64,000 bases of DNA from CAITWD01 sp963727285 (GTDB lineage Bacteria > Actinomycetota > Thermoleophilia > Miltoncostaeales > Miltoncostaeaceae): the NCBI GenBank assembly GCA_963727285.1, contig CAVSFF010000012.1:1-64000 (forward strand). The letters run 5' to 3'. Below, piece after piece: positions 27,611-35,930 of this stretch; the first letter of the stretch is position 1, and each line of letters starts with the position of its first letter. The notes under the pieces were generated by a model that saw only the letters and a program-made list of their open reading frames with translations, was not told the origin of the DNA and made no database searches. The position numbers were made by a program, and so were the translations under genes.

Positions 27611-27801
27611 TAGGCGTCCTTTCTCCCGGTCGAGTCCCGGTCCGCCTCGCCTGCGTCCTCGCGTGCGGCGTCCTGACCCGGGACCGGGTATTCGGCACCA
27701 CACCATTCGCAGTGCGTGACCGGCTCATCCACGCCCAAGTCAGGCTCGCGCCCGCACTCGGAGCACTTCGGTCCTGTCGTGTGCGCTGGCTGCTCAGTCA
27801 T
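27610..27801 (-). CDS. Small zinc-ribbon protein
   Basis: The 63-residue protein has two CxxC knuckles (CSECGRE and CEWCGAEY) about 18 residues apart, followed by a charged, probably disordered tail (GQDAAREDAGEADRD). It overlaps the AhpD-like gene by one base and follows arsR on the same strand with a 50-bp gap. Role unknown; metal binding by four Cys is likely. Confidence 0.68.
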   Translation of the reverse strand: MTEQPAHTTGPKCSECGREPDLGVDEPVTHCEWCGAEYPVPGQDAAREDAGEADRDSTGRKDA

Positions 27802-27850
27802 TACTCGCCTTTCCATCAGGGTGTCGTCACCGGCTCGGTGGGGCTTCGTC

Positions 27851-28207
27851 CTACCCGACGAGCGCGAGCGCCACGCGCCCCGATTCAGTGAGCTCGGGGT
27901 GCACTCGCCAGTGGCTCCAGACTCCCCGTCGCTCGCCCGTGACCAGCCCTGCGTCGCGCAGACGGGCCAAGTGATGACTCACCGTCGGTTGGCGCAGACC
28001 CAAGGCCCGGGTGATGTCGCACACGCAGACGGGCGTCTCAGCGCGCACCAGCAAGTGAAGGATCTCCAGGCGCACCGGGTCCGACAGGGCCCGAAAGAGG
28101 TCGGTGAGCGCGTCGACCCTGGCCGCCGGTAGCCGCGGGGCAACGGGCTGACGGCACCCTCGTTGTCGGGTCGGTTCCGGTGATGCTTTGACGATGGTGG
28201 CTGGCAT
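27851..28207 (-). CDS. arsR: ArsR-family arsenical repressor
   Basis: The 118-residue winged helix reads LFRALSDPVRLEILHLLV, then the inducer motif CVCDIT and the recognition helix LRQPTVSHHLARLRDAG. The CVCD pair corresponds to the As(III)-binding CxC of classic ArsR repressors; a third Cys lies N-terminally (RQRGC). The start, ATG 28207, is next to a perfect 16-bp repeat that recurs inverted before the divergent unit, so it should control both directions. Confidence 0.92.
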   Translation of the reverse strand: MPATIVKASPEPTRQRGCRQPVAPRLPAARVDALTDLFRALSDPVRLEILHLLVRAETPVCVCDITRALGLRQPTVSHHLARLRDAGLVTGERRGVWSHWRVHPELTESGRVALALVG

Positions 28208-28210
28208 GGC

Positions 28211-28226
28211 ATCAACGCTAGGCGAT
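28211..28226. promoter_or_regulatory. ArsR operator, left arm
   Basis: ATCAACGCTAGGCGAT is the exact reverse complement of 28321-28336. It lies 3 bp before the arsR start. Confidence 0.7.
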
Positions 28227-28320
28227 CACATCCGGTCCGTCGTCCGGGCTCGTCCGCGGTGCTTTGCCAGTAGTTACGCGATTCGGTGCCGCATAAAGCC
28301 CGGATGGCGAGCACCCAGAC

Positions 28321-28336
28321 ATCGCCTAGCGTTGAT
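28321..28336. promoter_or_regulatory. ArsR operator, right arm
   Basis: ATCGCCTAGCGTTGAT, the reverse complement of the left arm, lies 21 bp before the first plus-strand gene of the arsenic unit. Confidence 0.7.
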
Positions 28337-28357
28337 GTATCGATCAGGGAGCGTGTG

Positions 28358-28637
28358 ATGCCGCCCGACAGCAATCTGCGGCACCCGCCCGCACCGTTCC
28401 GCTATCCGCTCCCGCAGGAGGTCGAGTGGCGCATGCTCGTCTCAGAGACCGCCCATGTGTGCGCTGAGAGAGCCGGACTGCGCTCCGGGCCTGGCCGAGC
28501 GCGCCGCCGACGCGGGCGAGCGCATGCTGATCGCCGAGGCTCGGGCGGCAGCTCCGGCCTCGCGCTGGGCGCTCGGTATTGGCGCCCTAGCGCTGCTCGC
28601 GCCGGCAGCGCTGGTGGTCGTCGGTCTGGCGTTGTGA
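28358..28637 (+). CDS. Small C-terminally anchored membrane protein (frameshifted)
   Basis: From ATG 28358 (AGGGAG upstream) the frame gives PPAPFRYPLPQEVEWRMLVS. Near 28455 it should shift by a base to continue LREPDCAPGLAERAADAG, then a terminal helix WALGIGALALLAPAALVVV and the stop TGA at 28635. It would be about 92 residues with one TM. It sits between the arsR operator and acr3 and is almost contiguous with it, so it is part of the arsenic operon. No known family recognised. Confidence 0.5.
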
Positions 28638-28638
28638 G

Positions 28639-29740
28639 GTGAGCACCGCACCATCTCTTGCCGGTCGCCTGTCGCTGCTTGATCGCCTGTTGCCGCTGTG
28701 GATCGGCCTGGCCATGGCCGCCGGGATCGCGCTGGGCTCACTCATTCCCGGTCTCAACGGCGACCTCAATCGCCTCAGCATCGGCACCGTTTCAGTGCCG
28801 ATCGCGGTCGGGCTGCTGCTAATGATGTACCCGGTCCTTGCCAAGGTGCGCTACGAGGAGCTCGGGCGCCTGCGGGCCCGCCCGCGCCTGTTTGTCCTCT
28901 CGCTGGTTCTCAACTGGGTCGTGGGTCCGGCGCTCATGTTCGCCCTGGCCTGGATCTTCTTGGCCGACCAGCCCGCGTACCGCACCGGGCTCATCATTGT
29001 CGGACTGGCCCGCTGCATCGCCATGGTGCTTGTCTGGAGCGATCTGGCCCGGGCCGACAATCAGGCGACCGCGGTGCTCGTTGCCATGAACGCGCTGTTC
29101 CAGCTGGTGGCCTACGCCGCACTCGCCTACTTCTATCTGAGCGTCCTTCCCGGGTGGCTCGGCCTTGACAGCCAGGGCATCAACGTGTCCGTGTGGGAGG
29201 TCGCGCGCACCGTCCTGATCTTCCTCGGGATCCCGCTGGTGGCGGGCTATGTCACGCGGCGGGTGGGCATCCACCGTCGGGGACGCGAGTGGTACGAGCA
29301 GACCTTCATTCCGCGGATCGCCCCGCTTACCTTGTGGGGGCTGCTCTTTACGATCGTTCTGCTGTTTGCGATTCAGGGGAGCGCGATCACGGCAGCGCCG
29401 CTTGATGTGGCCCGGATCGCGGCGCCGCTTGTCATCTACTTCGCCGTCATGTTCACGCTGGCGTTCGCGCTCGGACGCGCCGTGCCGGCTGTCCTACCCG
29501 CTGACCGCCTCGCTTTCGTTCACCGCCGCCTCCAACGATTTTGAGCTGGCCATCGCCGTCTCGGTCGGGGTGTTCGGCGCGGCCTCCGGCCAGGCCCTGG
29601 CAGGGGTCGTCGGTCCGCTGATCGAGGTGCCTGTGATGTTGGGTCTCGTCTACGTGTCCCTCTGGGCCGGGCGGCGACTCTTTGCACCCCCCCGAGCTCC
29701 GGGCGCTGCCGCCGAGCCGCCGGTCACCGTGGCTCGATAG
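28639..29740 (+). CDS. acr3: ACR3-type arsenite efflux permease (frameshifted)
   Basis: The ten-helix transporter of about 367 residues extrudes As(III). The first frame carries NWVVGPALMFALAWIFL and the family hallmark GLARCIAMVLVWSDLARAD, whose Cys is the essential arsenite-binding residue. Near 29490 one base is missing. The next frame continues SYPLTASLSFTAASNDFELA, then VGPLIEVPVMLGLVYVSLW. GTG 28639 directly follows the small membrane gene. Expression should be ArsR-controlled. Confidence 0.9.
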
Positions 29741-29957
29741 GACCCGGGAAGGAGCGCGCCGAGCCCCCGGGCAACTTCGTGGACGACTCTGCGAATCCTC
29801 ATGAGGCGTCGATCGGCCGCGGCGACTCGTGCGGGACCAGGCCTTCCAAGTGGATGCGACGCGGGCTCCAGTTGCCACACCTTGCGCCGGCTGCGCGCGT
29901 ACGGAGTCACCGCGGGTACATAGGCCGACGCTTCGGCGACCGACCTCCCCGCCCCAC

Positions 29958-30024
29958 GGAACGGAGTGGGGCGCGAACCCCTGACCTGCTGCTTGCAAGA
30001 CGGCAGGCCATCAGTCGCGCCCCC
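29958..30024 (-). pseudogene. tRNA-Ala(UGC)-like fragment
   Basis: The minus strand reads GCCTGCCGTCTTGCAAGCAG then CAGGTCAGGGGTTCGCGCCC and CACTCC. The anticodon loop TTGCAAG and T-arm GGGGTTCGCGCCCC resemble tRNA-Ala(UGC), but the D-arm is missing and the acceptor does not pair. A D-arm-like GGGTAGAGC lies about 200 bp upstream (near 30195). It looks like a decayed or split tRNA. Confidence 0.4.
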
Positions 30025-30034
30025 TAACATCGGC

Positions 30035-30092
30035 GAGAATCTCGGCGTCTGGGCGCAGCCCGGTCACCGGTCGTCATCAGGTCGGCGACCCG
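30035..30092 (+). repeat. TLR repeat, 5'-block copy
   Basis: GAGAATCTCGGCGTCTGGGC GCAGCCC matches 21818-21844 with about three mismatches. Downstream GGTCACCGGTCGTCATCAGG TCGGCGA is a worn hairpin/T-arm. Confidence 0.55.
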
Positions 30093-30242
30093 GATCCGTA
30101 CAGGGCCATCGGGGCGACGCGGGTCGGCGCCCGGCCCGACAGCGCCTGCGGAGCGTCTTAGACCCGGGCCCATGGCACGCCGCCGACATTTGCGATAAGA
30201 GCTCTACCCATCTGCCCGCAAGGTCGGAAGTAGGGAGTACCG

Positions 30243-30641
30243 GTGAGAGCAGGTTTGGGTCTGGTCATCTGCTGCGTAGCCGGTTGCGCGGCCGCATGCG
30301 GATCGACCTCAACCGCCCCCAGGCAGCTGTCTGAGACCGACAACGGTCACACCGTGACGATGCGTTCGGGCGCCACTATCACCGTGGTGCTGCACTCGAC
30401 CTACTGGAGGTTCGGCGACATCCGCGCGCCCTCCGTGCTCGCGGTCTCAGGCGTGCCGACGTACTCGAGTCTCCCCGGAGATGTTGCCGGCAGTGGCAAA
30501 GGCACCGTCACCGAATCGCTTCGATCCATCGCTCCGGGACGGGCGACGCTATCTGCGTCGCGCGTGTCTTGCGGTGAGGCGATGCGATGCGGACCGGGCC
30601 ATGGATCGTACGGCGTCGTAGTTGTAGTCACCCCCGGGTAG
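30243..30641 (+). CDS. Lipoprotein with chagasin/I42-like domain
   Basis: The 132-residue protein has a lipoprotein signal (LVICCVAGCAAACGSTS, several possible lipobox cysteines). It is followed by a beta-rich domain: NGHTVTMRSGATITVVLHST, a W and a late glycine-rich GHGSYGVVVVV strand. The pattern resembles I42-type (chagasin-like) protease inhibitors, although the usual NPTTG loop is not obvious. Start GTG 30243. No partner gene adjacent. Confidence 0.62.
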   Translation: MRAGLGLVICCVAGCAAACGSTSTAPRQLSETDNGHTVTMRSGATITVVLHSTYWRFGDIRAPSVLAVSGVPTYSSLPGDVAGSGKGTVTESLRSIAPGRATLSASRVSCGEAMRCGPGHGSYGVVVVVTPG

Positions 30642-30831
30642 GGTCCCCCGCCCTCCGATCGGTGAACTCGCAACCGTCACGGAATTCGCCGTCTTGCTCC
30701 AGACCGGTGGTTGGTCGTCATTACATGGCGGAACGGACCGAGCATCCGTGGTCGCCCCGATGCAGCGCGCGTGCCAGGGCACAAGTCTGGATGTGCTCTT
30801 CATGGCTGTAGTTACGCACGAGGAGGACATA

Positions 30832-31047
30832 ATGGAGACAATCGAGCCCCACGGCCGGCTCGGCGACCGGCTCATCGTCAAGGCCCACCATCTGGCTGAA
30901 TCCCCACGCACCGGCGTTGTGGTTGAGGTCCTGGGCGAGCCCGACCACGTGCATTACCGCGTTCGCTGGGACGAGGATGGGCACGAGTCGATCTTCACGC
31001 CGAGCGATGACGTGACGTTCAAGCACACAGCCAACCCGTCACGGTAA
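30832..31047 (+). CDS. DUF1918 family protein
   Basis: The 71-residue beta-barrel protein reads GRLGDRLIVKAHHL, TGVVVEVLGEPDHVHYRVRW and GHESIFTPSDDV, the DUF1918 pattern seen almost only in actinobacteria. ATG 30832 has a perfect AGGAGG with a five-base spacer. Molecular function is unknown. Confidence 0.88.
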   Translation: METIEPHGRLGDRLIVKAHHLAESPRTGVVVEVLGEPDHVHYRVRWDEDGHESIFTPSDDVTFKHTANPSR

Positions 31048-31492
31048 GCACGGGGCGCGGAAGGGGTTCTCAACCGAGGAGTCGATCCGGCCTCCATCCC
31101 GGCGGGGACCGGGGGAACGTCGCCAGAATCGAGGCCGGCAACGACCGCCCGATAAGCAACATCGGCCACCGGCCCGCTGTTGGGTTCGACGACGCCGTCC
31201 TGCTTGCGGGCATCGGACCACTGACCGAGAGACCGGCGGCTGACGGGCGCTCAGCAGTTGTCAGACTGGCATTGCCTGCTCGCCTCGCGCCTCGAGCGCT
31301 GTACGGTCCCGGCCCTCCTCGGAACGGTTTCCTGCGAACCCCCCGGTCGGTGGGGCTGATCTCGGACGATGAGTCGGTCCGCGCTTGTCGGTAGCAGGCA
31401 GATCCCCGCTGGTGCGCAATGGGGCTCGAGCCAACCGATGCCGACCACATCAACACCCTGTTGTCGCGGCGCGTCGGACCGGGTTCGGTGGG
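31048..31492. other. Gap without a recognised gene
   Basis: No conserved protein. It might contain shifted 3' sequence of the HAF-type fragment. Confidence 0.35.
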
Positions 31493-31792
31493 TCAGGCCG
31501 AACGGATACACCGCGAGGCAGGATTGCCGAGGCGCCAAGCGACGGCATGCGAGTCGCCGGTCGCGACGTCGGCATACCCGACGATGGTTCCGCCGCTCAT
31601 GGCGTTGGCACTACTGAATTTGCCACCGGGAAGGATGCCGAGGTCGGTCATCGTCGACGACGGGGCCGCACCGTCGAAGGCAAACGCGTATTCCGGGCCG
31701 GCCACGGTCTCGGACTGGCCGACGACCATGCTGCCGCCGATGAGATTGGCGTAGCTGCGAAGTCCAGCCGGGAATGTCCCGAGATCGACCAT
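31493..31792 (-). pseudogene. HAF-repeat protein fragment
   Basis: Two repeats of the HAF type (MVDLGTFPAGLRSYANLIGG and MTDLGILPGGKFSSANAMSG followed by VGYADVATGDSHAVAW) are present. Full-length members are secreted propellers with many such repeats and a signal peptide. Neither is seen here, and the 5' edge is a perfect palindrome, so this is a truncated piece. Confidence 0.5.
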
Positions 31793-31815
31793 GTGCGGCG
31801 CTGCCGCACATGGTC
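31787..31815. repeat. Perfect palindrome with 13-bp arms
   Basis: GACCATGTGCGGC-GCT-GCCGCACATGGTC. It sits exactly at the 5' edge of the HAF fragment, and one arm supplies its apparent ATG. Confidence 0.8.
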
Positions 31816-31876
31816 GTAGATAGACGGGTGCTGTTGGGTAGGTCCCCGCTCGGCGCGACGCCGTGCGTCGCCGTGC

Positions 31877-32338
31877 CTAGGTCGCGAGCCAGGGGTAGCG
31901 GTCCGTGTCCTTGCCGGCATAATCGGGATCGAGGTAGATGAAGCACCGCTGGATCTTCCAGTCCCTGATCTCGAACACGTCGCACCAGCGTCCGGCACCC
32001 CAATCAGGGACACCGGCGCGCCACGGGCCGTCGAGGTGCTGGCCAGAGCTGGTCCCCTCTGCGACGAGCACGTCGCTGCCCGAGAAGATCCAGTTGAATG
32101 AGGCATAGTCGTGACGAATTGCGCGCAGCGTCCCGCCGACGTCGCCGAACAACCGGCCAATTTCCTCTTTGCCGTTTGCAAGGCCCCACTTCGGGAAGTA
32201 GACCTGAGCGTCGACGGCAAACAGATCAAGGATGCTCTCGCCGGTCGACGTGATGCCGCCGTTATCGAAGGCCTTCAGATATTCCAGGGCAACGGACTTG
32301 CGCTGCTCGTCGGTCATAACCCGCTCGGTGAGACTCAT
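31877..32338 (-). CDS. SnoaL-like (NTF2 fold) protein
   Basis: The 153-residue protein reads RKSVALEYLKAFDNGG, SILDLFAVDAQVYFPKWG, GSDVLVAEGTSSGQ and CDVFEIRDWKIQRCFIYLDP. The helix-sheet pattern and WKIQRCFIYLDPDY ending fit the SnoaL family of ligand-binding or cyclase proteins. Complete and alone. The first Met may be replaced by the second (MTDEQRK, residue 8). Confidence 0.85.
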   Translation of the reverse strand: MSLTERVMTDEQRKSVALEYLKAFDNGGITSTGESILDLFAVDAQVYFPKWGLANGKEEIGRLFGDVGGTLRAIRHDYASFNWIFSGSDVLVAEGTSSGQHLDGPWRAGVPDWGAGRWCDVFEIRDWKIQRCFIYLDPDYAGKDTDRYPWLAT

Positions 32339-32523
32339 CTCGAGGACGCGCCTTTCGTCGGCGTGGATTCATGTTCCAATGTTAGGCCCAGGAGGCAGGG
32401 TTCGAGGGGTACGACGCGTGAGCGTTTACCCATAGCGCGGACCGCAGCCAGGCCCAAACGCCAGGGTGTCCTCGTCGGAGAGGGATCAAGGGCTCAATAC
32501 CGCCCGTCGACCTGGCCCCATCC

Positions 32524-32579
32524 CGGGACATGAAGGGGTCAGCGGTTCGACTCCGCTCGTCGGCTTGACCCCCGTCCCG
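32524..32579 (+). repeat. TLR repeat folding as one nested hairpin
   Basis: Outer stem CGGGAC/GTCCCG, middle stem GGGGTCA/TGACCCC, and inner T-arm-like stem GCGG/CCGC around TTCGACT. The sequence holds the consensus TGAAGGGGTCAGCGGTTCGA and CTCGTCGGCTT. It is the best-structured copy. Confidence 0.75.
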
Positions 32580-32984
32580 GCGCATATTCGACATCTGAGC
32601 CGAGGAGGAGACGCCGGGCGCACCGGCGGAGACGCTAGCCCCTCGAATTGATGCTCTCCGCCATTACTGCGAAAACGGCTACGACATCCGGATCGACGAG
32701 ATCAACGACACATCGGGTTGCAGTTCCGCCATTGGCTCGCAACGTGGGTCACCGCCCACCGCTCGACCGAGTAGTCATTGACCCATCGCCGACGCTGCTC
32801 ACGACGCATCACAAAGAGCGACCGGTGGCGGCTGGTGGGTGGAACGATGCGACGGCACCCGACCGCGCACGTGGTGGCGGGCGTGCCGCGTGACCAGAGC
32901 GACGCAAGCACCGGCGCCCGCGCATACGGTCACCGGCGGGCAACGCGCACGCTGCACCTCGCGTCGCGAATCCCCCGATTTCTG
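32580..32984. other. Gap without a recognised gene
   Basis: No protein-like frame with a ribosome site; no repeat recognised. Confidence 0.4.
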
Positions 32985-33785
32985 TTAATGGCGCTCCCGG
33001 GTCTGTCGAGTCGTCGCAAGCGGTTTGCCCGTTTCGAGAAGCGACTTGAGGCTCGACAGAAACACGGGCCAGCCGCTCCGCACCATGGTCGCCGCGGTAC
33101 TGCCCGGTTCGAAGTCACCATGGATGACGGTCAGCTTGACCATGTCCCCGACCGGTTCGATGTCGAACGTGACGCGTGAACGGCGCTCCCGGGAGAGCTT
33201 TTCGAACACGTCATCCGCGTACCGACTGCGTTCCTTTAACTCCGGTATGAACGTGTGCCACGTGTACGCCAGCCTCCGGTAGGGATCGGACTCGAGGACG
33301 ACCTGCTCCGGGTCGTCGATCGTGACGCCGTCGTTGTCCCAGACCATGGACGATCCCGCCTTCCAGTCTGTCTCGAAGGCGACGTGCCACCAGCGACGAG
33401 TAAACGCCGGGTCTGTCAGTGCCTGCCACAGGCGCTCAGGCGTGGTCCTGATGTACGTCGTGTAGACGAAGTCCAGGATCTCCATAGGTGTGTCCTCCAG
33501 CGCTCGTTGGAGGTCCGAGAGTGCTCGGACGCGATCTTGGTCGTAGCGGTGAATCCACCGTTCGGCGATTTCGTTGATCGGCGCTGCATTGAGATAGTGC
33601 AACTTCTCCCGCCCGTGCCGAATGGTCGTCACGAGGTTGGCGGCCTCCAGAATCGCCAAGTGCTTACTGACGGACTGACGTGCCATGTCCAGGCCTTCGG
33701 AGAGCTCCCGAAGGTTCTGCCCGTTGCGCGCGTTCAGGCGATCCAACAAGTGGCGGCGGCTCGGGTCTGCGAGCGCCCTGAACAC
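32985..33785 (-). CDS. ArsR-type HTH fused to an SRPBCC (AHSA1) domain
   Basis: Residues 1-95 form an ArsR winged helix (FRALADPSRRHLLDRL, LDMARQSVSKHLAILEAANL). Residues 105-266 form an AHSA1/SRPBCC domain (YIRTTPERLWQALTDPAFTR, RLAYTWHTFIPEL, MVRSGWPVFLSSLKSLLETG). Such one-protein fusions are known in actinobacteria and probably sense a hydrophobic ligand through the second domain. The start is taken as GTG 33785; codons just upstream overlap the preceding gene's end. It is co-transcribed with the SRPBCC gene. Confidence 0.85.
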   Translation of the reverse strand: MFRALADPSRRHLLDRLNARNGQNLRELSEGLDMARQSVSKHLAILEAANLVTTIRHGREKLHYLNAAPINEIAERWIHRYDQDRVRALSDLQRALEDTPMEILDFVYTTYIRTTPERLWQALTDPAFTRRWWHVAFETDWKAGSSMVWDNDGVTIDDPEQVVLESDPYRRLAYTWHTFIPELKERSRYADDVFEKLSRERRSRVTFDIEPVGDMVKLTVIHGDFEPGSTAATMVRSGWPVFLSSLKSLLETGKPLATTRQTRERH

Positions 33786-33814
33786 GTCGACCGCGCCCGG
33801 CCCGTTGCCCGTCG

Positions 33815-34252
33815 TCAGAACTTCAGATCCTCCGGGAACGGGGTGCCCTGGCCGGTCTCGAGATAGCTCTTGAGGCTGAGCAGGAAGTACGCCCACCTGG
33901 CACTGCAATGAGCCATGAATTCGCTCGGGCTTCGCCAATCGGCATGCGTGAACAGCACCACCGTATCGCCATCCTTCTGGGCGAGGTCGAAGACTAGCGT
34001 TGTGCCGACCCATTCGTCCGCGCCCTCGACACAACTCCAGATCACCTGCACGTCGGGTCGAAGCCGAGTGACCTCCATGACAGCGGCGGGGTCTGGTGTG
34101 CCGAAGAAGAACTGGAGCCGCGACCCCTCGCGCGACTCCCCTCGGACGCCATCTCGGGTCCACCAACGCGAGAGTCCGTCCGCCGTTGCGACCGCCGCAA
34201 ACACGCGGTCGCGGGGCGCGGAAATGACGACACGATGTCTGATGTCCGGCAT
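33815..34252 (-). CDS. SRPBCC (AHSA1-like) domain protein
   Basis: The 145-residue protein reads HRVVISAPRDRVFAAVATAD, LSRWWTRDGV, DEWVGTTLVFDL and SARWAYFLLSLKSYLETGQG. It is a single AHSA1 domain whose C-terminal helix closely resembles that of the downstream fusion, so the pair probably arose by duplication. ATG 34252 has AAAGGAGG. A strong promoter lies 70 bp upstream. Confidence 0.88.
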   Translation of the reverse strand: MPDIRHRVVISAPRDRVFAAVATADGLSRWWTRDGVRGESREGSRLQFFFGTPDPAAVMEVTRLRPDVQVIWSCVEGADEWVGTTLVFDLAQKDGDTVVLFTHADWRSPSEFMAHCSARWAYFLLSLKSYLETGQGTPFPEDLKF

Positions 34253-34320
34253 GCGCTCCTCCTTTTGGTGTCCACCGATACGACAGCGACGTTTGGATAC
34301 GCAGCCGCAAGGTTGCCTAA

Positions 34321-34350
34321 AATATATGCACCCCAGTGGCTGCATGTCAA
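34321..34350 (-). promoter_or_regulatory. Sigma-70 promoter with overlapping palindrome
   Basis: On the minus strand TTGACA (34350-34345), an 18-bp spacer and TATATT (34326-34321) precede the SRPBCC/ArsR-SRPBCC unit. The spacer holds the inverted repeat TGCAGCCACTGGGGTGCA, placed where a repressor such as the ArsR fusion would block RNA polymerase. Confidence 0.75.
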
Positions 34351-34499
34351 TGACCGGCTTTCCGGAGTCGCGCCCATGACTCCCCGCTCCCCCAGTTGGC
34401 ACCCGGTGGCGCGCACCACCGGCGTCCAACCGTCATCCGACGGCCCACGCATGGCGATACCCGTTCACCGCCGATGAACCGGGCAACGAGGCCGCCCGG

Positions 34500-35336
34500 T
34501 CACGGCGTGCCGGCACAGCGCAGGTCGGCGTCGAACGGGCCGGTCCGGTACTGGGCAAGCGTCGGTACCACGCCGGTAAATCCAGCGCCTGTGCAGTTCT
34601 GCCGCGCCTGGGTGATCGTTGCCTCGGTTCCGGCCACCCAATCGGGCAGTTGGCCATTGAAGACCGTCGCTGTGGTCTGCGCCGTCAGCCCCGTGATGTC
34701 CCGCCACTGTGCGCTTGTCGAGTAGATCCCGATCGGGCCGGTCGCGCCGGCGTTGCGAAGGCCAGCGATGAAGCCCCGTAGCGCGGCGATGTTGAGCTGG
34801 TAGGTCCCGGCCCAGCTCGACGTCAGCTCAACGTCCAGCCACCATGGCGCGGTCTTGGCCCCAACCACGTCGAGCGCGGCGACGAGACGGTATGAGTGCG
34901 TGGCGCGCTGCTCACCGTAGATGTACGAGCAGGCGGTGGTCAGCAGGCCGTTACACGCACCGTAAGCCGGCGCGGTGTCGCCGCTAGGCCAGTCCACGAC
35001 GTGCTGCGCTCCTGGGTTACCGGTGTCGATGTACAGCGACAAAGGTGGCTGCTGCGGGCGCTTCTGTCCCGGCGTGTCGCGCGCCCAGCGCAGCTCGCGG
35101 GTGAGACAAGGATTTGCCGTATTCGCGAGCCCGCCGTTGACGCCGACGATCCCGAACAACGGATTCGACGGGTAGGAACCTGAGCACTGCGGATATGAGG
35201 CGTCGTAACCGGTGGTCGGCGACGAACCGCCGTTCATCGCGATGATCAGCACGACAACGACGATGCACGCAAGCGCCACGCCCGGTACCCACCTCGCTCC
35301 GAACCGGAATCGTCGGGCAGGCGGCACGGGAGTCAC
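34500..35336 (-). CDS. Membrane-anchored GH25-like (DUF1906-like) protein
   Basis: The 278-residue protein has an N-terminal anchor at about residues 18-36 (VPGVALACIVVVVLIIAM). An exported domain follows: TGYDASYPQCSGSYPSN, FGIVGVNGGLANTANPCLTR, PLSLYIDTGNPG, APWWLDVELTSSWAGT and IGIYSTSAQWRDITG. The order of DAS, YIDTGNPG and WWLDVE strands fits a GH25/DUF1906-like TIM barrel, which may act on cell wall or bind sugars. The start is GTG 35336. Cysteines are probably disulphide-bonded. Confidence 0.75.
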   Translation of the reverse strand: MTPVPPARRFRFGARWVPGVALACIVVVVLIIAMNGGSSPTTGYDASYPQCSGSYPSNPLFGIVGVNGGLANTANPCLTRELRWARDTPGQKRPQQPPLSLYIDTGNPGAQHVVDWPSGDTAPAYGACNGLLTTACSYIYGEQRATHSYRLVAALDVVGAKTAPWWLDVELTSSWAGTYQLNIAALRGFIAGLRNAGATGPIGIYSTSAQWRDITGLTAQTTATVFNGQLPDWVAGTEATITQARQNCTGAGFTGVVPTLAQYRTGPFDADLRCAGTP

Positions 35337-35484
35337 GCTATGCGAGGCCGGGCGTGCGCGAGGGGTACGAGGGGCTCATCCGGCGCCGACTCGGACGAGC
35401 TGCGTCGACCCTCCGGGCCGACGCAGGCTCTAGCGGTCCTTCCAGTCTCGGCGATGATGCCCTCGGCGAGGCCTCCACGCTTCG

Positions 35485-35754
35485 CTACGCCTGGATGTAG
35501 AGCGTTATGGGGGGCACGACACCGTGCTTTTCCATCGTGGCTACGTCCTCGGGAGACGGTGAGGCCATCAGGGCCATCATCTTGTCGACATCGGCGACGT
35601 CGGCCGTTACGGCGATTCTGTTGCTCCCGTCGTTGGCGACGAAGTCAGTCACGTTTGATCCGGACCATGACTCGATGGCGGCAGCACGCTCTGCCTTTCC
35701 GCTGAGCCAGCGATCGAGATCAACGACAGCGTGGGTGGCGACGATCTTCGGCAT
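35485..35754 (-). CDS. Conserved small protein, ABM-like fold
   Basis: The 89-residue protein reads MPKIVATHAVVDLDRWLSGK, NVTDFVANDGSNRIAVTADV and EKHGVVPPITLYI. It belongs to a small actinobacterial family of unknown function with a ferredoxin-like (ABM-type) fold. ATG 35754 has an AGGGAG site. Alone on its strand. Confidence 0.72.
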   Translation of the reverse strand: MPKIVATHAVVDLDRWLSGKAERAAAIESWSGSNVTDFVANDGSNRIAVTADVADVDKMMALMASPSPEDVATMEKHGVVPPITLYIQA

Positions 35755-35810
35755 CGGAAGAACTCCCTGTGTGAGGGTGAGCAGGATAAGGCGAACCTAC
35801 TACGGCCCGA

Positions 35811-35930
35811 CAGGCGTCTCGCAGGCTGCACCCGCGACCTCCCCGCGCGTACCGAACACCCCGGCGATCGAAGATCGCCCGATGTCGTCACACCGGGAAT
35901 GCTTCACCGGTCATGAAGCGGTCACGTCGG
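35811..35930 (+). repeat. Extended TLR-related repeat, copy A
   Basis: AGGCGTCTCGCAGGCTGCAC CCGCGACCTCC, then GATCGCCCG and a GCTTCA...TGAAGC hairpin followed by GGTCA. The whole about 110-bp arrangement recurs at 52749-52860. Confidence 0.7.

Noticed and set aside
28639..29740. Programmed frameshifting in acr3 (and in GT4, ADH and others)
   Set aside because: No slippery heptamer or pseudoknot pattern was seen, and the shifts affect unrelated genes at varied positions, as expected for sequencing indels.
7893..32579. Calling the TLR copies as real tRNA genes
   Set aside because: None has a D-arm, a paired acceptor or an anticodon arm of proper geometry; only the T-arm and acceptor 3' strand are present.
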